Shown: positions 1 to 8,749 of the stretch, piece by piece
Numbering within the stretch: the stretch's first letter is position 1
How the letters are laid out: the number at the start of each line of letters is the position of its first letter
Origin: JAJYVT01 sp035534455
GTDB taxonomy: Bacteria > Actinomycetota > Acidimicrobiia > Acidimicrobiales > RAAP-2
DNA: 64,000 bases
Reading direction: 5' to 3'
Assembly: GCA_035534455.1 (NCBI GenBank)
Contig: DATLRV010000022.1
Span: 32,026 to 96,025, forward strand
Notes under the pieces: generated by a model
The model's input: only the letters and a program-made list of their open reading frames with translations
What the model was told of the DNA's origin: nothing
The model's database searches: none
Translations under genes and position numbers: made by a program

Positions 1-1
1 G

Positions 2-553
2 CAGTACTTCCACCTCCTCCGCTCGCAGCCCGTGCGCATGCCCGCGACGCCGCTCGTCGTCATCACGCCGAAGTCCCTGCTCCGCGCGACGCAGTCGCGG
101 TCGTCCCTCGGCGACCTCACGTCCGGGTCCTTCGCCGAGGTCCTCGACGACCCGTCCGTTGCGGATCCCGCCGGGGTGCGGAGGATCGTGCTCACCAGCG
201 GGAAGGTCGCCCACGAGGCCATGCAGCGGAGGGACGAGCGAGTAGGCGACGGAGCGGCCGGCGAGACGGGCGACATCGCCGTGGTCCGCGTCGAGCAGCT
301 CTACCCGTGGCCCGAGCGCCGGCTCGCCGACGTGCTGGCCCGCTACCCCGCGGCCGCCGAAGTCGTCTGGCTCCAAGAGGAGCCCGAGAACATGGGAGCA
401 TGGTCCTTCGTGCACGCCAGGCTGCACAGGATCCTCCGTGACCGCTACACGCTCCTCCACGTGAGTCGCCCCGAGTCCGCGAGCCCGGCGACCGGGAGCG
501 GCGCGCTCCACCAGCTCGAACAGGCGTCCCTCCTTGACCATGCGATCGGCTGA
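2..553 (+). CDS. 2-oxoglutarate dehydrogenase/decarboxylase E1, C-terminal fragment
   Basis: The gene enters from the left edge, so only about 183 C-terminal residues are visible. They match the end of the thiamine-diphosphate E1 subunit (SucA/Kgd type): a QYFHLLR start, TPKSLLR, an SFAEVLDD stretch, then RVEQLYPWP and WLQEEPENMGAW, which are characteristic of this transketolase-like C-terminal domain. The enzyme works in the TCA cycle, decarboxylating 2-oxoglutarate. Actinobacterial Kgd proteins fuse E1 to an E2-like domain, but that part would lie outside the window, so SucA and Kgd cannot be separated. The reading frame is open to base 2. Confidence 0.9.
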   Translation, partial: QYFHLLRSQPVRMPATPLVVITPKSLLRATQSRSSLGDLTSGSFAEVLDDPSVADPAGVRRIVLTSGKVAHEAMQRRDERVGDGAAGETGDIAVVRVEQLYPWPERRLADVLARYPAAAEVVWLQEEPENMGAWSFVHARLHRILRDRYTLLHVSRPESASPATGSGALHQLEQASLLDHAIG

Positions 554-580
554 CGGGTGCCAGCCGGTGGTCTCCGCCAC

Positions 581-2314
581 GTGACCACCGCACCGGGTAG
601 GCACGTCGTCGTCGTCGACGGCTCGAATCTCGCGACCGAGGGCCGCACCCTCCCGAGCCTGCGGCAGCTCGACGAGGCCGTGCGCGCATACGCCGAGGAG
701 GACCCGGACGCAGAGATCGTCGTGGTGGTGGACGCGTCCTTCGAGCACCGGATCGAGCCGTCCGAGCGCGAGCGGCTGGTCGACGCCGCGCTCCACGGCG
801 AGGTCGTGTCGCCCCCTGCCGGTGCGATAGGCCGCGGCGACGCCTTCGTGCTCCGGATCGCCGAGCGCACGGGGGCACGGGTGCTCTCGAACGACTCGTT
901 CCAGGAGTTCCACGCCGAGCACCCGTGGCTCTTCAACGACGGCAGGCTGGTCGGTGGGAAGCCCGTTCCCGGCGTGGGGTGGATCTTCACGCCCCGCATC
1001 CCCGTACGTGGCCCGAAGAGCCGGGAGGCGACCGGGAAGGCAAGGAAGAAGGTCGCGCAAGAGCTGTCCCCGCCGGTGAAGGCCGCCGAGCTCGCGAAGG
1101 CCGCGAAGAAGGCCGCGTCGCGCAGTGCGCCGGCCATGACGTTGCCGGACGGGTCGAAACCCAAGGTCGGCGACGTCTGGCCGGCTGGAGCACGGGGTGC
1201 AAAGGCGGGCCCGACGAAGACGACAGGGTCCGCGACCTCCGCCGCGACCGGGGCCGCTGCCAGGGCGGCCGCGGCACCTGCCGAGAAGGCCCGCGCCAGG
1301 AAGGCCTCCGCCAAGAACGGCCCCGCCGAGCTGTCTCCTCCGACAGTGGCCCCCGCCGAGCAGGGGATGGAGAAGGTCACCGCCACGGACAAGGCCGGCA
1401 AGCGATCCGCCAAGAGCTCTGCCGGCGCAGAGTCGGCGATCACCAAGGGCGAGCGCGTCAAGGCAGCGGCACCGACGAAGAAGGCGGCGTCCACCAAGAA
1501 GGCGGCGTCCAAGAAGGCGGCGTCCAAGAAGGCGGCGTCCACGAAGAAGGCGGCGTCCACGAAGAAGGCCGTTGCGCAGGCAGCCCGGCTTCCGGCGGCG
1601 GCGACCCCGGCGGAGACGCCCAAGAAGACCGCGGCAAAGAAGGCCGCCCCTGCCAAAGCGTCGGCCCAGAAGTCGCCGCCCAAGAAGTCACCGGCCCAGA
1701 AGCCGGCCCAGAAGCCGCCGGCCAAGAAGCCGGTGACCGACAAGCCCTCCTCCGAGAAGATCGGCGCCACAAGGCGCCTCGACGGGGTCGACGGCGCAGC
1801 GAAGGTCGCGCGGAGTACGGCTGCGAAGGACCCGGCGGTCCAGGAAGCCATCGGCCAGGCGCTCGCAGAAGTCCTCGCGCCGAGGACCCAAACCGCCGAC
1901 GGAGGGCAACCCGGCGGGTCAGGCGAGAAGCGGAAGAAGAAGAAGAAAGACGCACATGACGGATCAGACGATCGACACCGTCGACGTCGGCCGTCGTCTC
2001 CTCCGCCCGCGGTCAACGAGCCCCTGGCCTTCATCACCTTCGTCGCGACGTATCCGCTCGACAGCGAGCTCGAAGGCGAGGTCGTGTCGTTCACGTCCCA
2101 CGGGGCCATGGTGGACGTCGACCTTCCGGGGGGAGGAGTCCTGCACTCCTACATCCCGCTGAGCGCGATGGGCGACCCGCCGCCGATCAAGGCGAGGCAG
2201 GTGCTGGCTCGAGGCGAACGGCGGACGTTCGTGCTCGTCGCGCTCGACCCTCCACGCCGTGTGGCCGAGCTCGCACTGCCCCGGCTGGTCGCTGCCGGCT
2301 CCTCCCGGCGCTGA
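581..2314 (+). CDS. NYN/PIN-like RNase with Lys/Ala-rich linker and S1-like C-terminus
   Basis: About 577 aa from GTG 581 (GTG 557 is an alternative). Residues 1-145 form a NYN (Zc3h12a-type) nuclease domain, with acidic metal-site positions in VVVVDGSNLA, VVVDASFEHR, GRGDAFVLR and SNDSF. Residues 150 to about 450 are low complexity, rich in Lys, Ala, Pro and Ser, with KKAAS/AKKA repeats like the tail of histone H1 or mycobacterial HupB. The last 90 or so residues (SELEGEVVSFTSHGAMVDVDLPGG) read as an S1/OB-type RNA-binding fold. The likely role is RNA cleavage, with the basic linker contacting nucleic acid; this is inferred from the domains. It lies 27 bp after the E1 gene, but a functional link is not evident. 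Confidence 0.75.
   Translation: MTTAPGRHVVVVDGSNLATEGRTLPSLRQLDEAVRAYAEEDPDAEIVVVVDASFEHRIEPSERERLVDAALHGEVVSPPAGAIGRGDAFVLRIAERTGARVLSNDSFQEFHAEHPWLFNDGRLVGGKPVPGVGWIFTPRIPVRGPKSREATGKARKKVAQELSPPVKAAELAKAAKKAASRSAPAMTLPDGSKPKVGDVWPAGARGAKAGPTKTTGSATSAATGAAARAAAAPAEKARARKASAKNGPAELSPPTVAPAEQGMEKVTATDKAGKRSAKSSAGAESAITKGERVKAAAPTKKAASTKKAASKKAASKKAASTKKAASTKKAVAQAARLPAAATPAETPKKTAAKKAAPAKASAQKSPPKKSPAQKPAQKPPAKKPVTDKPSSEKIGATRRLDGVDGAAKVARSTAAKDPAVQEAIGQALAEVLAPRTQTADGGQPGGSGEKRKKKKKDAHDGSDDRHRRRRPSSPPPAVNEPLAFITFVATYPLDSELEGEVVSFTSHGAMVDVDLPGGGVLHSYIPLSAMGDPPPIKARQVLARGERRTFVLVALDPPRRVAELALPRLVAAGSSRR
1478..1570 (+). repeat. in-frame tandem repeat encoding KKAAS units
   Basis: About six imperfect copies of a 15-18 bp unit (AAGAAGGCGGCGTCC with an optional extra codon) lie inside the nuclease gene. 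They encode the Lys-Lys-Ala-Ala-Ser tail. The copies are nearly identical at DNA level, which suggests recent expansion and probable length variation between strains. Confidence 0.85.
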
Positions 2315-2341
2315 GCCGCCGGGAGCCGCGTCGTCGCTTGG

Positions 2342-2347
2342 TAGCGT
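2342..2347 (+). promoter_or_regulatory. candidate -10 element (TAGCGT) for fabZ-like gene
   Basis: TTGGTAGCGT is an extended -10-like site. The hexamer ends 7 bp before ATG 2355, which would give a leaderless or near-leaderless transcript. The same spacing recurs before several other genes here. No convincing -35 box is seen. Confidence 0.4.
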
Positions 2348-2354
2348 CGTGACG

Positions 2355-2774
2355 ATGCGCCCGGCCGACGTCCTGCCGCACCGCGAGCCGTTCCTCTTCG
2401 TCAGTGAGGTGGTCTCGGTGGAGCCGGGACGCCGTGCAACCGGACGCTGGCACCTCTCCGGAGACGAGGCGTTCTTCGCAGGGCACTTCCCGGGCCGGCC
2501 CACGCTCCCCGGGGTGCTGATGCTGGAGTCCCTCGCGCAGCTCGGCGGCATCGCGGTGCTCGCGGACCGGCGCTTCTCCGGAAGATTGCCGCTCTTCGCA
2601 GGGGTCGACAAGGCGCGCTTCCGTCGGCAGGTGGTGCCGGGGGAGACGCTCGAGCTCGAGATCACCGTGGGACGGCTCTCGGCGCGAGCGGGGTCTGGCC
2701 ACGGGCGCGCGCATGTCGCGGGCGAGACCGCGTGCGAGGCCGACATGCTCTTCGTCATGGTCGACGGAGGCTGA
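2355..2774 (+). CDS. fabZ: FabZ-like 3-hydroxyacyl-ACP dehydratase
   Basis: 139 aa hot-dog fold protein, the usual FabZ length. LPHREPFLFV opens the domain. HFPGRPTLPGVLMLES carries the catalytic His and, in the helix that follows, the catalytic Glu; LAQLGG matches the family. FabZ dehydrates 3-hydroxyacyl-ACP in fatty acid elongation in the cytoplasm. ATG 2355 was chosen because a -10-like TAGCGT sits 7 bp upstream; GTG 2349 is the alternative. Other fab genes are absent nearby, so a related lipid or polyketide dehydratase role cannot be excluded. Confidence 0.85.
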   Translation: MRPADVLPHREPFLFVSEVVSVEPGRRATGRWHLSGDEAFFAGHFPGRPTLPGVLMLESLAQLGGIAVLADRRFSGRLPLFAGVDKARFRRQVVPGETLELEITVGRLSARAGSGHGRAHVAGETACEADMLFVMVDGG

Positions 2775-2778
2775 GGTC

Positions 2779-3558
2779 GTGCGGCTCGCGACGTGGAACG
2801 TGAATTCGCTGGGAGCGCGACTCCCCCTCGTTCTCGAGTGGATGGAGACGAACCGGCCGGACATCTTGTGCATGCAGGAGACCAAGCTCGCCGACGAGGC
2901 CTTCCCGGCCGCCGCGTTCGCCGAGCTCGGCTACGACTCTGCGCATCACGGCGACGGCAGGTGGAACGGCGTCGCGATCGCGAGCCGGGTGGGCCTCGAC
3001 CGACCGGTGTGCGGTCTCGGCTCGGAGGAAGATGCCCACGGGTGCCGCATGCTGGCGGCCACCTGCGGGGGCGTGCGCGTCCACTCCGTCTACGTGCCGA
3101 ACGGTCGCAGCCTCGACAGCGAGCACTACCGGTTCAAGCTCGACTGGCTCGCACGGCTGCGCGCCTACCTGGCGCAGCACGCCGATCCGGCCGGCGAGGT
3201 CGCCGTCTGCGGCGACTTCAACATCGCGCCGGACGACGCCGACGTATGGGACCCTGCGGCATTCACCGGTGCGACGCACGTGAGCGCCCCCGAGCGCGCA
3301 GCACTCCGCGAGATCCTCGATTGGGGACTGGAGGACGTCTTCCGCCGTTTCCACCCCGACGGCGGGGTCTTCTCGTGGTGGGACTACCGTGCGGGGAACT
3401 TCCACAAGGGAATGGGCATGCGCATCGATCTCGTGCTCCTGTCCAAAGCACTGGCAGCCCGAGCGGTGTCAGCGGAGATCGACCGCAACGCGCGGAAGAA
3501 GAGCCCCAAGGGCAACAAGCCCTCCGACCACACGTTGGTCGTCGTCGAGCTCGAGTGA
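2779..3558 (+). CDS. xthA: exodeoxyribonuclease III
   Basis: 259 aa, the normal size for this family. It has the exonuclease-endonuclease-phosphatase fold: RLATWNVNSL at the start, QETKL with the metal-binding Glu, YVPNGR, GDFNIAPDD, a WWDYR motif, and SDHTLVVVEL with the terminal Asp-His pair. The WWDYR and NIAP motifs favour XthA over other members. It cleaves abasic sites and trims 3' ends in base-excision repair. The GTG start follows the fabZ-like stop by 4 bp, so the two genes are probably co-transcribed. Confidence 0.9.
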   Translation: MRLATWNVNSLGARLPLVLEWMETNRPDILCMQETKLADEAFPAAAFAELGYDSAHHGDGRWNGVAIASRVGLDRPVCGLGSEEDAHGCRMLAATCGGVRVHSVYVPNGRSLDSEHYRFKLDWLARLRAYLAQHADPAGEVAVCGDFNIAPDDADVWDPAAFTGATHVSAPERAALREILDWGLEDVFRRFHPDGGVFSWWDYRAGNFHKGMGMRIDLVLLSKALAARAVSAEIDRNARKKSPKGNKPSDHTLVVVELE

Positions 3559-3565
3559 GCTCAGC

Positions 3566-5110
3566 TCAGGAGAGCTCGGCCTCGATGAGCATCGGGCCCT
3601 CTTCCGAGAAGCTGCGCTCGAGGAGCGCGACCAGCTCGTCGGCGGTCGTTGCGTGCTCCGCGGGAACGCCCAGGCCGCGGGCCAGGGCGACGAAGTCGAG
3701 GGTCGGGTCGTGGAGGTCGAGCATCGCCTTGGCACGTTCGCCGTTCCCGGTTGCTCCGACTCTGGCGAGCTCGAACTGCAAGATCGCATACGACCGGTTC
3801 GCGAGCAGCAGCGTCGTCACGTCCAGGGACTCACGTGCCTGGGTCCATAGGGCCTGGAGGGTGTACATGGCGCTCCCGTCGGCTTCGAGGCTGAGCACTC
3901 GCCGACCCGGCGATGCGACCGCCGCACCGGTTGCGGCGGGGAGGCCCTGACCGATCGACCCTCCCGCAAGGGCGAGCCAGTCGTGCCGGGGGGCCCCGGC
4001 GGTCGCTGCCGGAACCGAGAGCCCGCTCGTGATCGACTCGTCGACGACGATCGCGCCTTCCGGGAGGAGATGGCCGACCGCGGCGGCCATCGACTCGGCG
4101 CTCAGCCGGCCCGTCGGCCGGCCTGGACGGTCCCCAGACGCCCGGGGTGCGGCAGCTGCTGCCCCGAGCGCTGCGGCGAGCGCCTCGAGCGCGCCGGCGA
4201 CGTCGTGGCCGGTACCGGCGAGCTCGTGGACGATCGTGCCGTCGGGGACGAGGTTGCTCGGTTTGTCCGGGTACGCGAAGAACGACGCAGGAGCCCTCGC
4301 ACCTGCAAGGACGAGGTGGCGCGCCCCGTCCAGCTGCGCCATGGCCATCTCGCCGTAGTACGCGAGCTTCTCGACGTGCGGCAGACCCGCCCCGCGGGCG
4401 TGCACGGTCGGGAACGTCTCGCAGAGGAGCTTCGCTCCCGTTGCGTGCGCGATCCGCGACGCCGTCTCGAGCCCGGGCTGGAGCATCGCCGGGCCGCCGA
4501 TGAGGAGCACCACCCGATCTTCGGACCTGAGGACCTTCGCGACGTCCTCCACGACCTCAGGTGGGACGAGCGGAAGCCGCGGCACCCCGCGCGGGCGGCC
4601 CGGCGCGGCGCCGTCGCTCCACGAGACGTCGGCGGGGACGATGAGAGTGGAGATACAACCGGGCGGGCCGTAACTGGCGCCGACCGCCTCAGCTGCGTCC
4701 GCACCGAGATCCTCGGCGCGCGTGGTGGAGCGCTGCCATGCGGAGGTGGAGCGCGCGAGGCCCCAGAGGTCGGACTGGAGCCGGGAGTCGAACCGCTGGT
4801 GGTACGTGGCGTGGTCGCCGACGACGTTGACGAGCGGCACGCGGGCGCGGCGCGCGTTGTGGAGGTTCGCCCAGCCGTTCGCGAGTCCCGGCCCGAGGTG
4901 GAGGAGCGTCGCTGCGGGCCGTCCGGTCATGCGGGCGTAGCCGTCCGCCGCGCCGGTCGCGACGCCCTCGAAAAGGGTCAGCACGGCGCGCATCTCGGGC
5001 ACGCGGTCCAGCGCGGCCACGAAGTGCATCTCGGAGGTGCCGGGGTTGGCGAAGCAGGTATCAACGCCCGATGCGACGAGGGTGCGCAGGAGCGCTTCGG
5101 CCCCGTTCAC
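3566..5110 (-). CDS. ilvX: IlvX-like thiamine-diphosphate enzyme (acetolactate synthase family)
   Basis: 514 aa. The N-terminus NGAEALLRTLVASGVD, then CFANPGTSEMHFVAALD and LFEGVATGAADGYARM with the catalytic Glu, resembles mycobacterial IlvX (about 515 aa) more than the biosynthetic IlvB. The C-terminal ThDP/Mg site is LEADGSAMYTLQALWTQ followed by NRSYAI, so the usual first Gly of GDG is Ala. The true substrate is unknown for this branch; benzoylformate-decarboxylase-like chemistry is possible. The GTG start overlaps the stop of the FAD oxidase gene by 4 bp (GTGA), showing operon structure. Confidence 0.8.
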   Translation of the reverse strand: MNGAEALLRTLVASGVDTCFANPGTSEMHFVAALDRVPEMRAVLTLFEGVATGAADGYARMTGRPAATLLHLGPGLANGWANLHNARRARVPLVNVVGDHATYHQRFDSRLQSDLWGLARSTSAWQRSTTRAEDLGADAAEAVGASYGPPGCISTLIVPADVSWSDGAAPGRPRGVPRLPLVPPEVVEDVAKVLRSEDRVVLLIGGPAMLQPGLETASRIAHATGAKLLCETFPTVHARGAGLPHVEKLAYYGEMAMAQLDGARHLVLAGARAPASFFAYPDKPSNLVPDGTIVHELAGTGHDVAGALEALAAALGAAAAAPRASGDRPGRPTGRLSAESMAAAVGHLLPEGAIVVDESITSGLSVPAATAGAPRHDWLALAGGSIGQGLPAATGAAVASPGRRVLSLEADGSAMYTLQALWTQARESLDVTTLLLANRSYAILQFELARVGATGNGERAKAMLDLHDPTLDFVALARGLGVPAEHATTADELVALLERSFSEEGPMLIEAELS

Positions 5111-6567
5111 GGTCCCCCCCGTTCTCGAGCGACCTCTGGGTCCGAGCTGCCGGCGCCGGGCTGCGCCGGTGCACCGGCTGGCGCCGGCGGGTCGGCGAGG
5201 CGCCGCGGGCCGAGGATCCCGTTCGGGTCGAACGCGGACTTGATGCGTCGCATGAGGGCGATCTTCGCGGGATCCTCCAGCTCGAGCCAGTAGGACTGCT
5301 TCTCCGTGCCGATGCCGTGTTCGCCGGACACCGCCCCTCCGAGGTCGTGCGCGGCGCGGAACAACGCCTCGAGGAGCACGTGGCGGCGCTCGACGTCCGG
5401 CTGGAACACCGAGAGGTGCACGTTGCCGTCGCCCACGTGGCCGCACCCCGAGACGATCGCGGCGTGCTCGGCAGCGAGTCGCGCCGTCGCCGCGAGGAAG
5501 TCCGGGATCGCGGCTCGCGGCACCACCGTGTCCACGATGTCGTCGGCGCCGAGGGCCTTGGCCACGAAGAAGACCCGTTCTCGCGCGGTGATCAGGTTCG
5601 CACCGGCGGACGGCGGGAGCACGTAGACGTCCAGGGCGCCGAGGTCCCCGAGGAGCTCGGCGGCAGCCTCGGTGTCCTCGTCGAGCCGCTCGGCGTGCGC
5701 GCTCTCGAGCACCACGACCAGGTACGCCGCCGTCTTCTCGCGGATCTCGTCGGGCACGCCGAGCTCGAGCCCTGCCTCCTGGACGATCGCCGCCATCGCC
5801 CCCGTGTCGAGGTACTCGAGGATGAGCGGCGAGACGCCACCACCCAGCAGCTTGGGAACCGCCGACGCGACGAGCACCAGTGTGGTGAACGGCGCGAGCA
5901 GCGTGGCGTGGTGCGCGAGGCGCGGTACGAGCTTGAGGGTCACCTCGGTCACGAGCGCCAGCGTGCCCTCGCTGCCGAGGACCAGCTGGGTGAGGTCGTA
6001 GCCGGTGGAGGACTTCACGAACTTGCCGCCCGTCCGCAGGACTTGTCCACCGGGGAGTACCAGCTCGAGCCCGAGCACGTTGTGGCGCGTCACGCCGTAC
6101 CGCACGGCACGCATGCCGCCCGCGTTGGTCGCGACGTTGCCGCCGATCGACGCGCTCATCTCCCCGGGGTAGACGGGGTAGACGTATCCGGTGGTGGCGA
6201 GCGCGTCGTCGAGCTGGCGCAACGTCACCCCCGGCTGTACGACCGCGACGTGGTTCTGCTCGTCGATCTCGACGATGCGCGACATGCGGTCGAAGCACAC
6301 GACGATGCCCTCTTCGACGGGCAGGGCGCCGCCGGCGAGTCCGGTGCCGCTCCCGCGCGCGATCACGGGAAGGCGGGCATCGTCGGCGAACGCGAGCAAT
6401 TCGCGGACTTGTTCGGTCGTCGAGGGACGGGCCACCGCCAGGGGCCGGACGGGCACTCCGGTGAGCGACTCGTCGTGGGTGTCGTCCCCGCTGACGTGGT
6501 CGCCCGTGGCGACGTTCGCGGGTCCGACGATCGCACGCAGTGACTCGAGGAGATCCGGCGCGCTCAC
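5107..6567 (-). CDS. GlcD/LldD-like FAD-binding oxidase
   Basis: 486 aa, typical for the glycolate oxidase GlcD / D-lactate dehydrogenase family. The PCMH FAD domain carries ARGSGTGLAGGALP, GEMSASIGGNVATNAGG and LVLGSEGTLALVTEVTLKL. The C-terminal half has the metal-binding GHVGDGNVH and SGEHGIGTEK. It would oxidise a 2-hydroxy acid to a 2-keto acid, which fits co-expression with the ThDP enzyme that follows in the same operon. The gene overlaps both neighbours by 4 bp. Specific substrate unresolved (glycolate, D-lactate and 2-hydroxyglutarate are all possible). Confidence 0.85.
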   Translation of the reverse strand: MSAPDLLESLRAIVGPANVATGDHVSGDDTHDESLTGVPVRPLAVARPSTTEQVRELLAFADDARLPVIARGSGTGLAGGALPVEEGIVVCFDRMSRIVEIDEQNHVAVVQPGVTLRQLDDALATTGYVYPVYPGEMSASIGGNVATNAGGMRAVRYGVTRHNVLGLELVLPGGQVLRTGGKFVKSSTGYDLTQLVLGSEGTLALVTEVTLKLVPRLAHHATLLAPFTTLVLVASAVPKLLGGGVSPLILEYLDTGAMAAIVQEAGLELGVPDEIREKTAAYLVVVLESAHAERLDEDTEAAAELLGDLGALDVYVLPPSAGANLITARERVFFVAKALGADDIVDTVVPRAAIPDFLAATARLAAEHAAIVSGCGHVGDGNVHLSVFQPDVERRHVLLEALFRAAHDLGGAVSGEHGIGTEKQSYWLELEDPAKIALMRRIKSAFDPNGILGPRRLADPPAPAGAPAQPGAGSSDPEVARERGGP

Positions 6568-8396
6568 GGCGTGAGCCCGCCTTCGCCGGTCGACGCCGGC
6601 GGGAGCAGTACCCGCATCCTGGCGAGATGCTCGACGGCGCGGTCGGGCGGCGCCTCGGCGCCCCCCGAGCGGAGTTCGTCGAGGGTCCGTTCGACGGCCA
6701 CGATCCACGGGGAGGCGCGCCGCTCCGCCACGTCGTCGGCGGCGGACGCCGCGTTCGGTCGCAGCGCCCAGGTGCAGGTGAGCTCCTCCTCGGCCCTCGT
6801 CATCGCCACGTAGAGCAGTCGACGCTCCTCCGCCTTCGCCGCGGACGATCGGGCCGAGGCGTGGGGGACGAGGCCGTCGGAAACGCCGACCACGAAGACG
6901 GTTCGCCATTGCAGCCCCTTGGCCCGGTGGAAGGTGCTCAGGACGACGGCGTCCCCGGCTGACGGGGGATGCCGACCTGTGCGCGTCGGAGGAGGGGTCG
7001 GTGCGCCGCCCGAGTCGTCGTCCGAGCCGTGGATCGAGTCGGCGTCGTCCGAGTCGTCGCCCGAGTCGTCGCCCGAGCGGTGGATCGAGTCGGCGTCGGC
7101 GTCGGCCGCGCGAACGGCGCTCGCAACCCTGTCGGTGTCGCGTGTTCCGCGCACGTCGCTCGCGGGGCCGAGCTCGGACCCCGAGATCCGCGCGGGAACG
7201 CGCTCCGCGGCGAGCGCCTCGGCGATCCTCGCCAGCTGCGCGTTCGTGCGGGCGAGCACTGCGATCGACGACCACGCCCTCCCGGGGCGGTGGGCGAGCC
7301 ATGCCTGACGAGCGACCCAGCGAGCCTCCTCCTCGTCGTTCCCGAAGCACGCGACGGTTGGCAACGGGCCATCGTCACGGGTGGCGGGCGGCGCGTCACG
7401 CGAGCCGAGGGCGGCGGTGGCGATCCGCACGACCGGGGCTGCGCACCGGTGGTTCGTCTCGAGCCGGACGACGCGGGTGCCGGAGAACTCTTCGGTGACC
7501 CGCCGGAGCAGCTCGGGGTCCGCCCCGTTCCAGCCGTAGACGGACTGGTTGGGGTCGCCGACGACGAAGAGGTCGGGCTCTTCGCCCACCAAGAGGCGCA
7601 GCAGCCGGTACTGGGCGTCGTTCAGGTCCTGCATCTCGTCGACGAAGAGGTGACGGTGCCACCAGCGGACAGCGCGGGAGAAGGCGGCGTCCTCTTCGAG
7701 GAGGTCACCGGCGTGCGACAGCAGGTCGTCGAGGTCGAGGACGCCGCGGAGCCGCCGGAGGTGCTCGTAGCGCGCGTACAGGTCGGCGATCCGTGCGGCA
7801 GGCATCGCCGCACGGCGCGCGGCGCGCCTGGCGGTCGCTTCGTAGTCCGTCGGTCCCACGAGTCGGGACTTCGCCCAGCCGATCTCCGCCTCGAGACGGG
7901 CGACGTCCCGGCCGACGCTCGTCGGCATCCGGGCGTCCCTTGCCTGCGGTGCGTACCCACGATCACGGGTGCCCGTGCGACGCCCACCACCCCCGGTTCC
8001 GAGCACCTCGGCGAGGAGCTGTCGCCGGTCGGACACGACGGCCGGAGCCCGCTGGCCGTGCTCCTGCCGGTGCTGGGTGATGAGCCGGAGGGCGGCGCGG
8101 TGGAACGTCCCCGCTTGCACCTCACGTCCCACGCCGAGCTGCCATAGCCGGTCGCGCAGCTCCTGCGCCGCCTTGCGGCTGAAGGTGCACACGAGCCCAT
8201 GGCTCGGGTGTGCCGTCCCGTCGAGGACGCGCCGGGCAACCCGCAACGTGAGGACCCTGGTCTTCCCGGTCCCCGCACCGGCGAGGACGCAGACGACCGG
8301 CTCATCGGCCAGGACCGCCTCGCGCTGGGACGGCTCGAGGCCGGCCAGGAGCCCGTCGATGTCGGGGTGCGTCGTGACGTCGGTGGAGGCGGGCAC
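6564..8396 (-). CDS. UvrD/PcrA-like SF1 helicase, shortened
   Basis: 610 aa. The Q motif is LEPSQREAV, Walker A is AGAGTGKT (residues 39-46), Walker B/motif II is VDEMQDLND, motif III region GDPNQSVYGWNGA, motif V STFHRAKGLQW and motif VI YVAMTRAEEEL. It is shorter than UvrD or PcrA (about 700-770 aa): the usual 2B subdomain is largely missing, and an acidic Asp/Ser/His repeat sits near its place. It unwinds DNA in repair; the closest concept may be the actinobacterial UvrD2/AdnB-like group, but no HRDC or nuclease domain is seen. Its stop overlaps the GlcD-like start by 4 bp. Confidence 0.85.
   Translation of the reverse strand: MPASTDVTTHPDIDGLLAGLEPSQREAVLADEPVVCVLAGAGTGKTRVLTLRVARRVLDGTAHPSHGLVCTFSRKAAQELRDRLWQLGVGREVQAGTFHRAALRLITQHRQEHGQRAPAVVSDRRQLLAEVLGTGGGGRRTGTRDRGYAPQARDARMPTSVGRDVARLEAEIGWAKSRLVGPTDYEATARRAARRAAMPAARIADLYARYEHLRRLRGVLDLDDLLSHAGDLLEEDAAFSRAVRWWHRHLFVDEMQDLNDAQYRLLRLLVGEEPDLFVVGDPNQSVYGWNGADPELLRRVTEEFSGTRVVRLETNHRCAAPVVRIATAALGSRDAPPATRDDGPLPTVACFGNDEEEARWVARQAWLAHRPGRAWSSIAVLARTNAQLARIAEALAAERVPARISGSELGPASDVRGTRDTDRVASAVRAADADADSIHRSGDDSGDDSDDADSIHGSDDDSGGAPTPPPTRTGRHPPSAGDAVVLSTFHRAKGLQWRTVFVVGVSDGLVPHASARSSAAKAEERRLLYVAMTRAEEELTCTWALRPNAASAADDVAERRASPWIVAVERTLDELRSGGAEAPPDRAVEHLARMRVLLPPASTGEGGLTP
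7010..7107 (-). repeat. direct repeat encoding acidic DSIH/DDSGD linker in helicase
   Basis: Two copies of a unit around GTGGATCGAGTCGGCGTC, with CGAGTCGTCG repeats between them, encode an Asp/Ser/Gly-rich stretch inside the helicase gene. It lies just before motif V, close to where subdomain 2B is normally inserted. Confidence 0.75.
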
Positions 8397-8749
8397 TCTG
8401 CGCCACGCTACAGACAGGGCGCGCGCCCCTGTCGTCCTCCGGCCCTGCCCCGTCCGGCGGGCTTCGAGGCGGCGCCTCCGGCCGGGCCGCAAGCCGACCC
8501 TGGCGACAATGGATGGGGTACGCCCGGCGACAGTAGGGTGGCCCGGCCGGCGCCCCCGGGGTGAGCGACCACGACCCGGCGAGCGCCCAGCCGCACCCGT
8601 CTCCGGCCCAGCCGGGAGCTGACCCTGGCGGGCAGGGGCCGATGCAGGACGATTGGCGGCCCGGACGCCGCGCACAACGGGAGAATGCACCAGCACATGG
8701 GCACGTACGGGCGTCGCGGGGGGCAGAGCGTGGGAATGAAGAGCTGACG
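8397..8749. other. divergent intergenic region between helicase and hydrolase genes
   Basis: 353 bp without a convincing gene. It must hold promoters for both directions. A perfect inverted repeat (GACAGGG / CCCTGTC, 7-nt loop, 8413-8433) lies 17 bp before the helicase start. TAGGGT at 8534-8539 is a possible plus-strand -10 site. An in-frame Pro/Ala-rich extension of the hydrolase from GTG 8561 is possible but not preferred. Confidence 0.5.

Noticed and set aside
8561..8749. N-terminal extension of the alpha/beta hydrolase
   Set aside because: Low-complexity Pro/Ala/Arg sequence with no signal peptide; the domain starts at ATG 8750.
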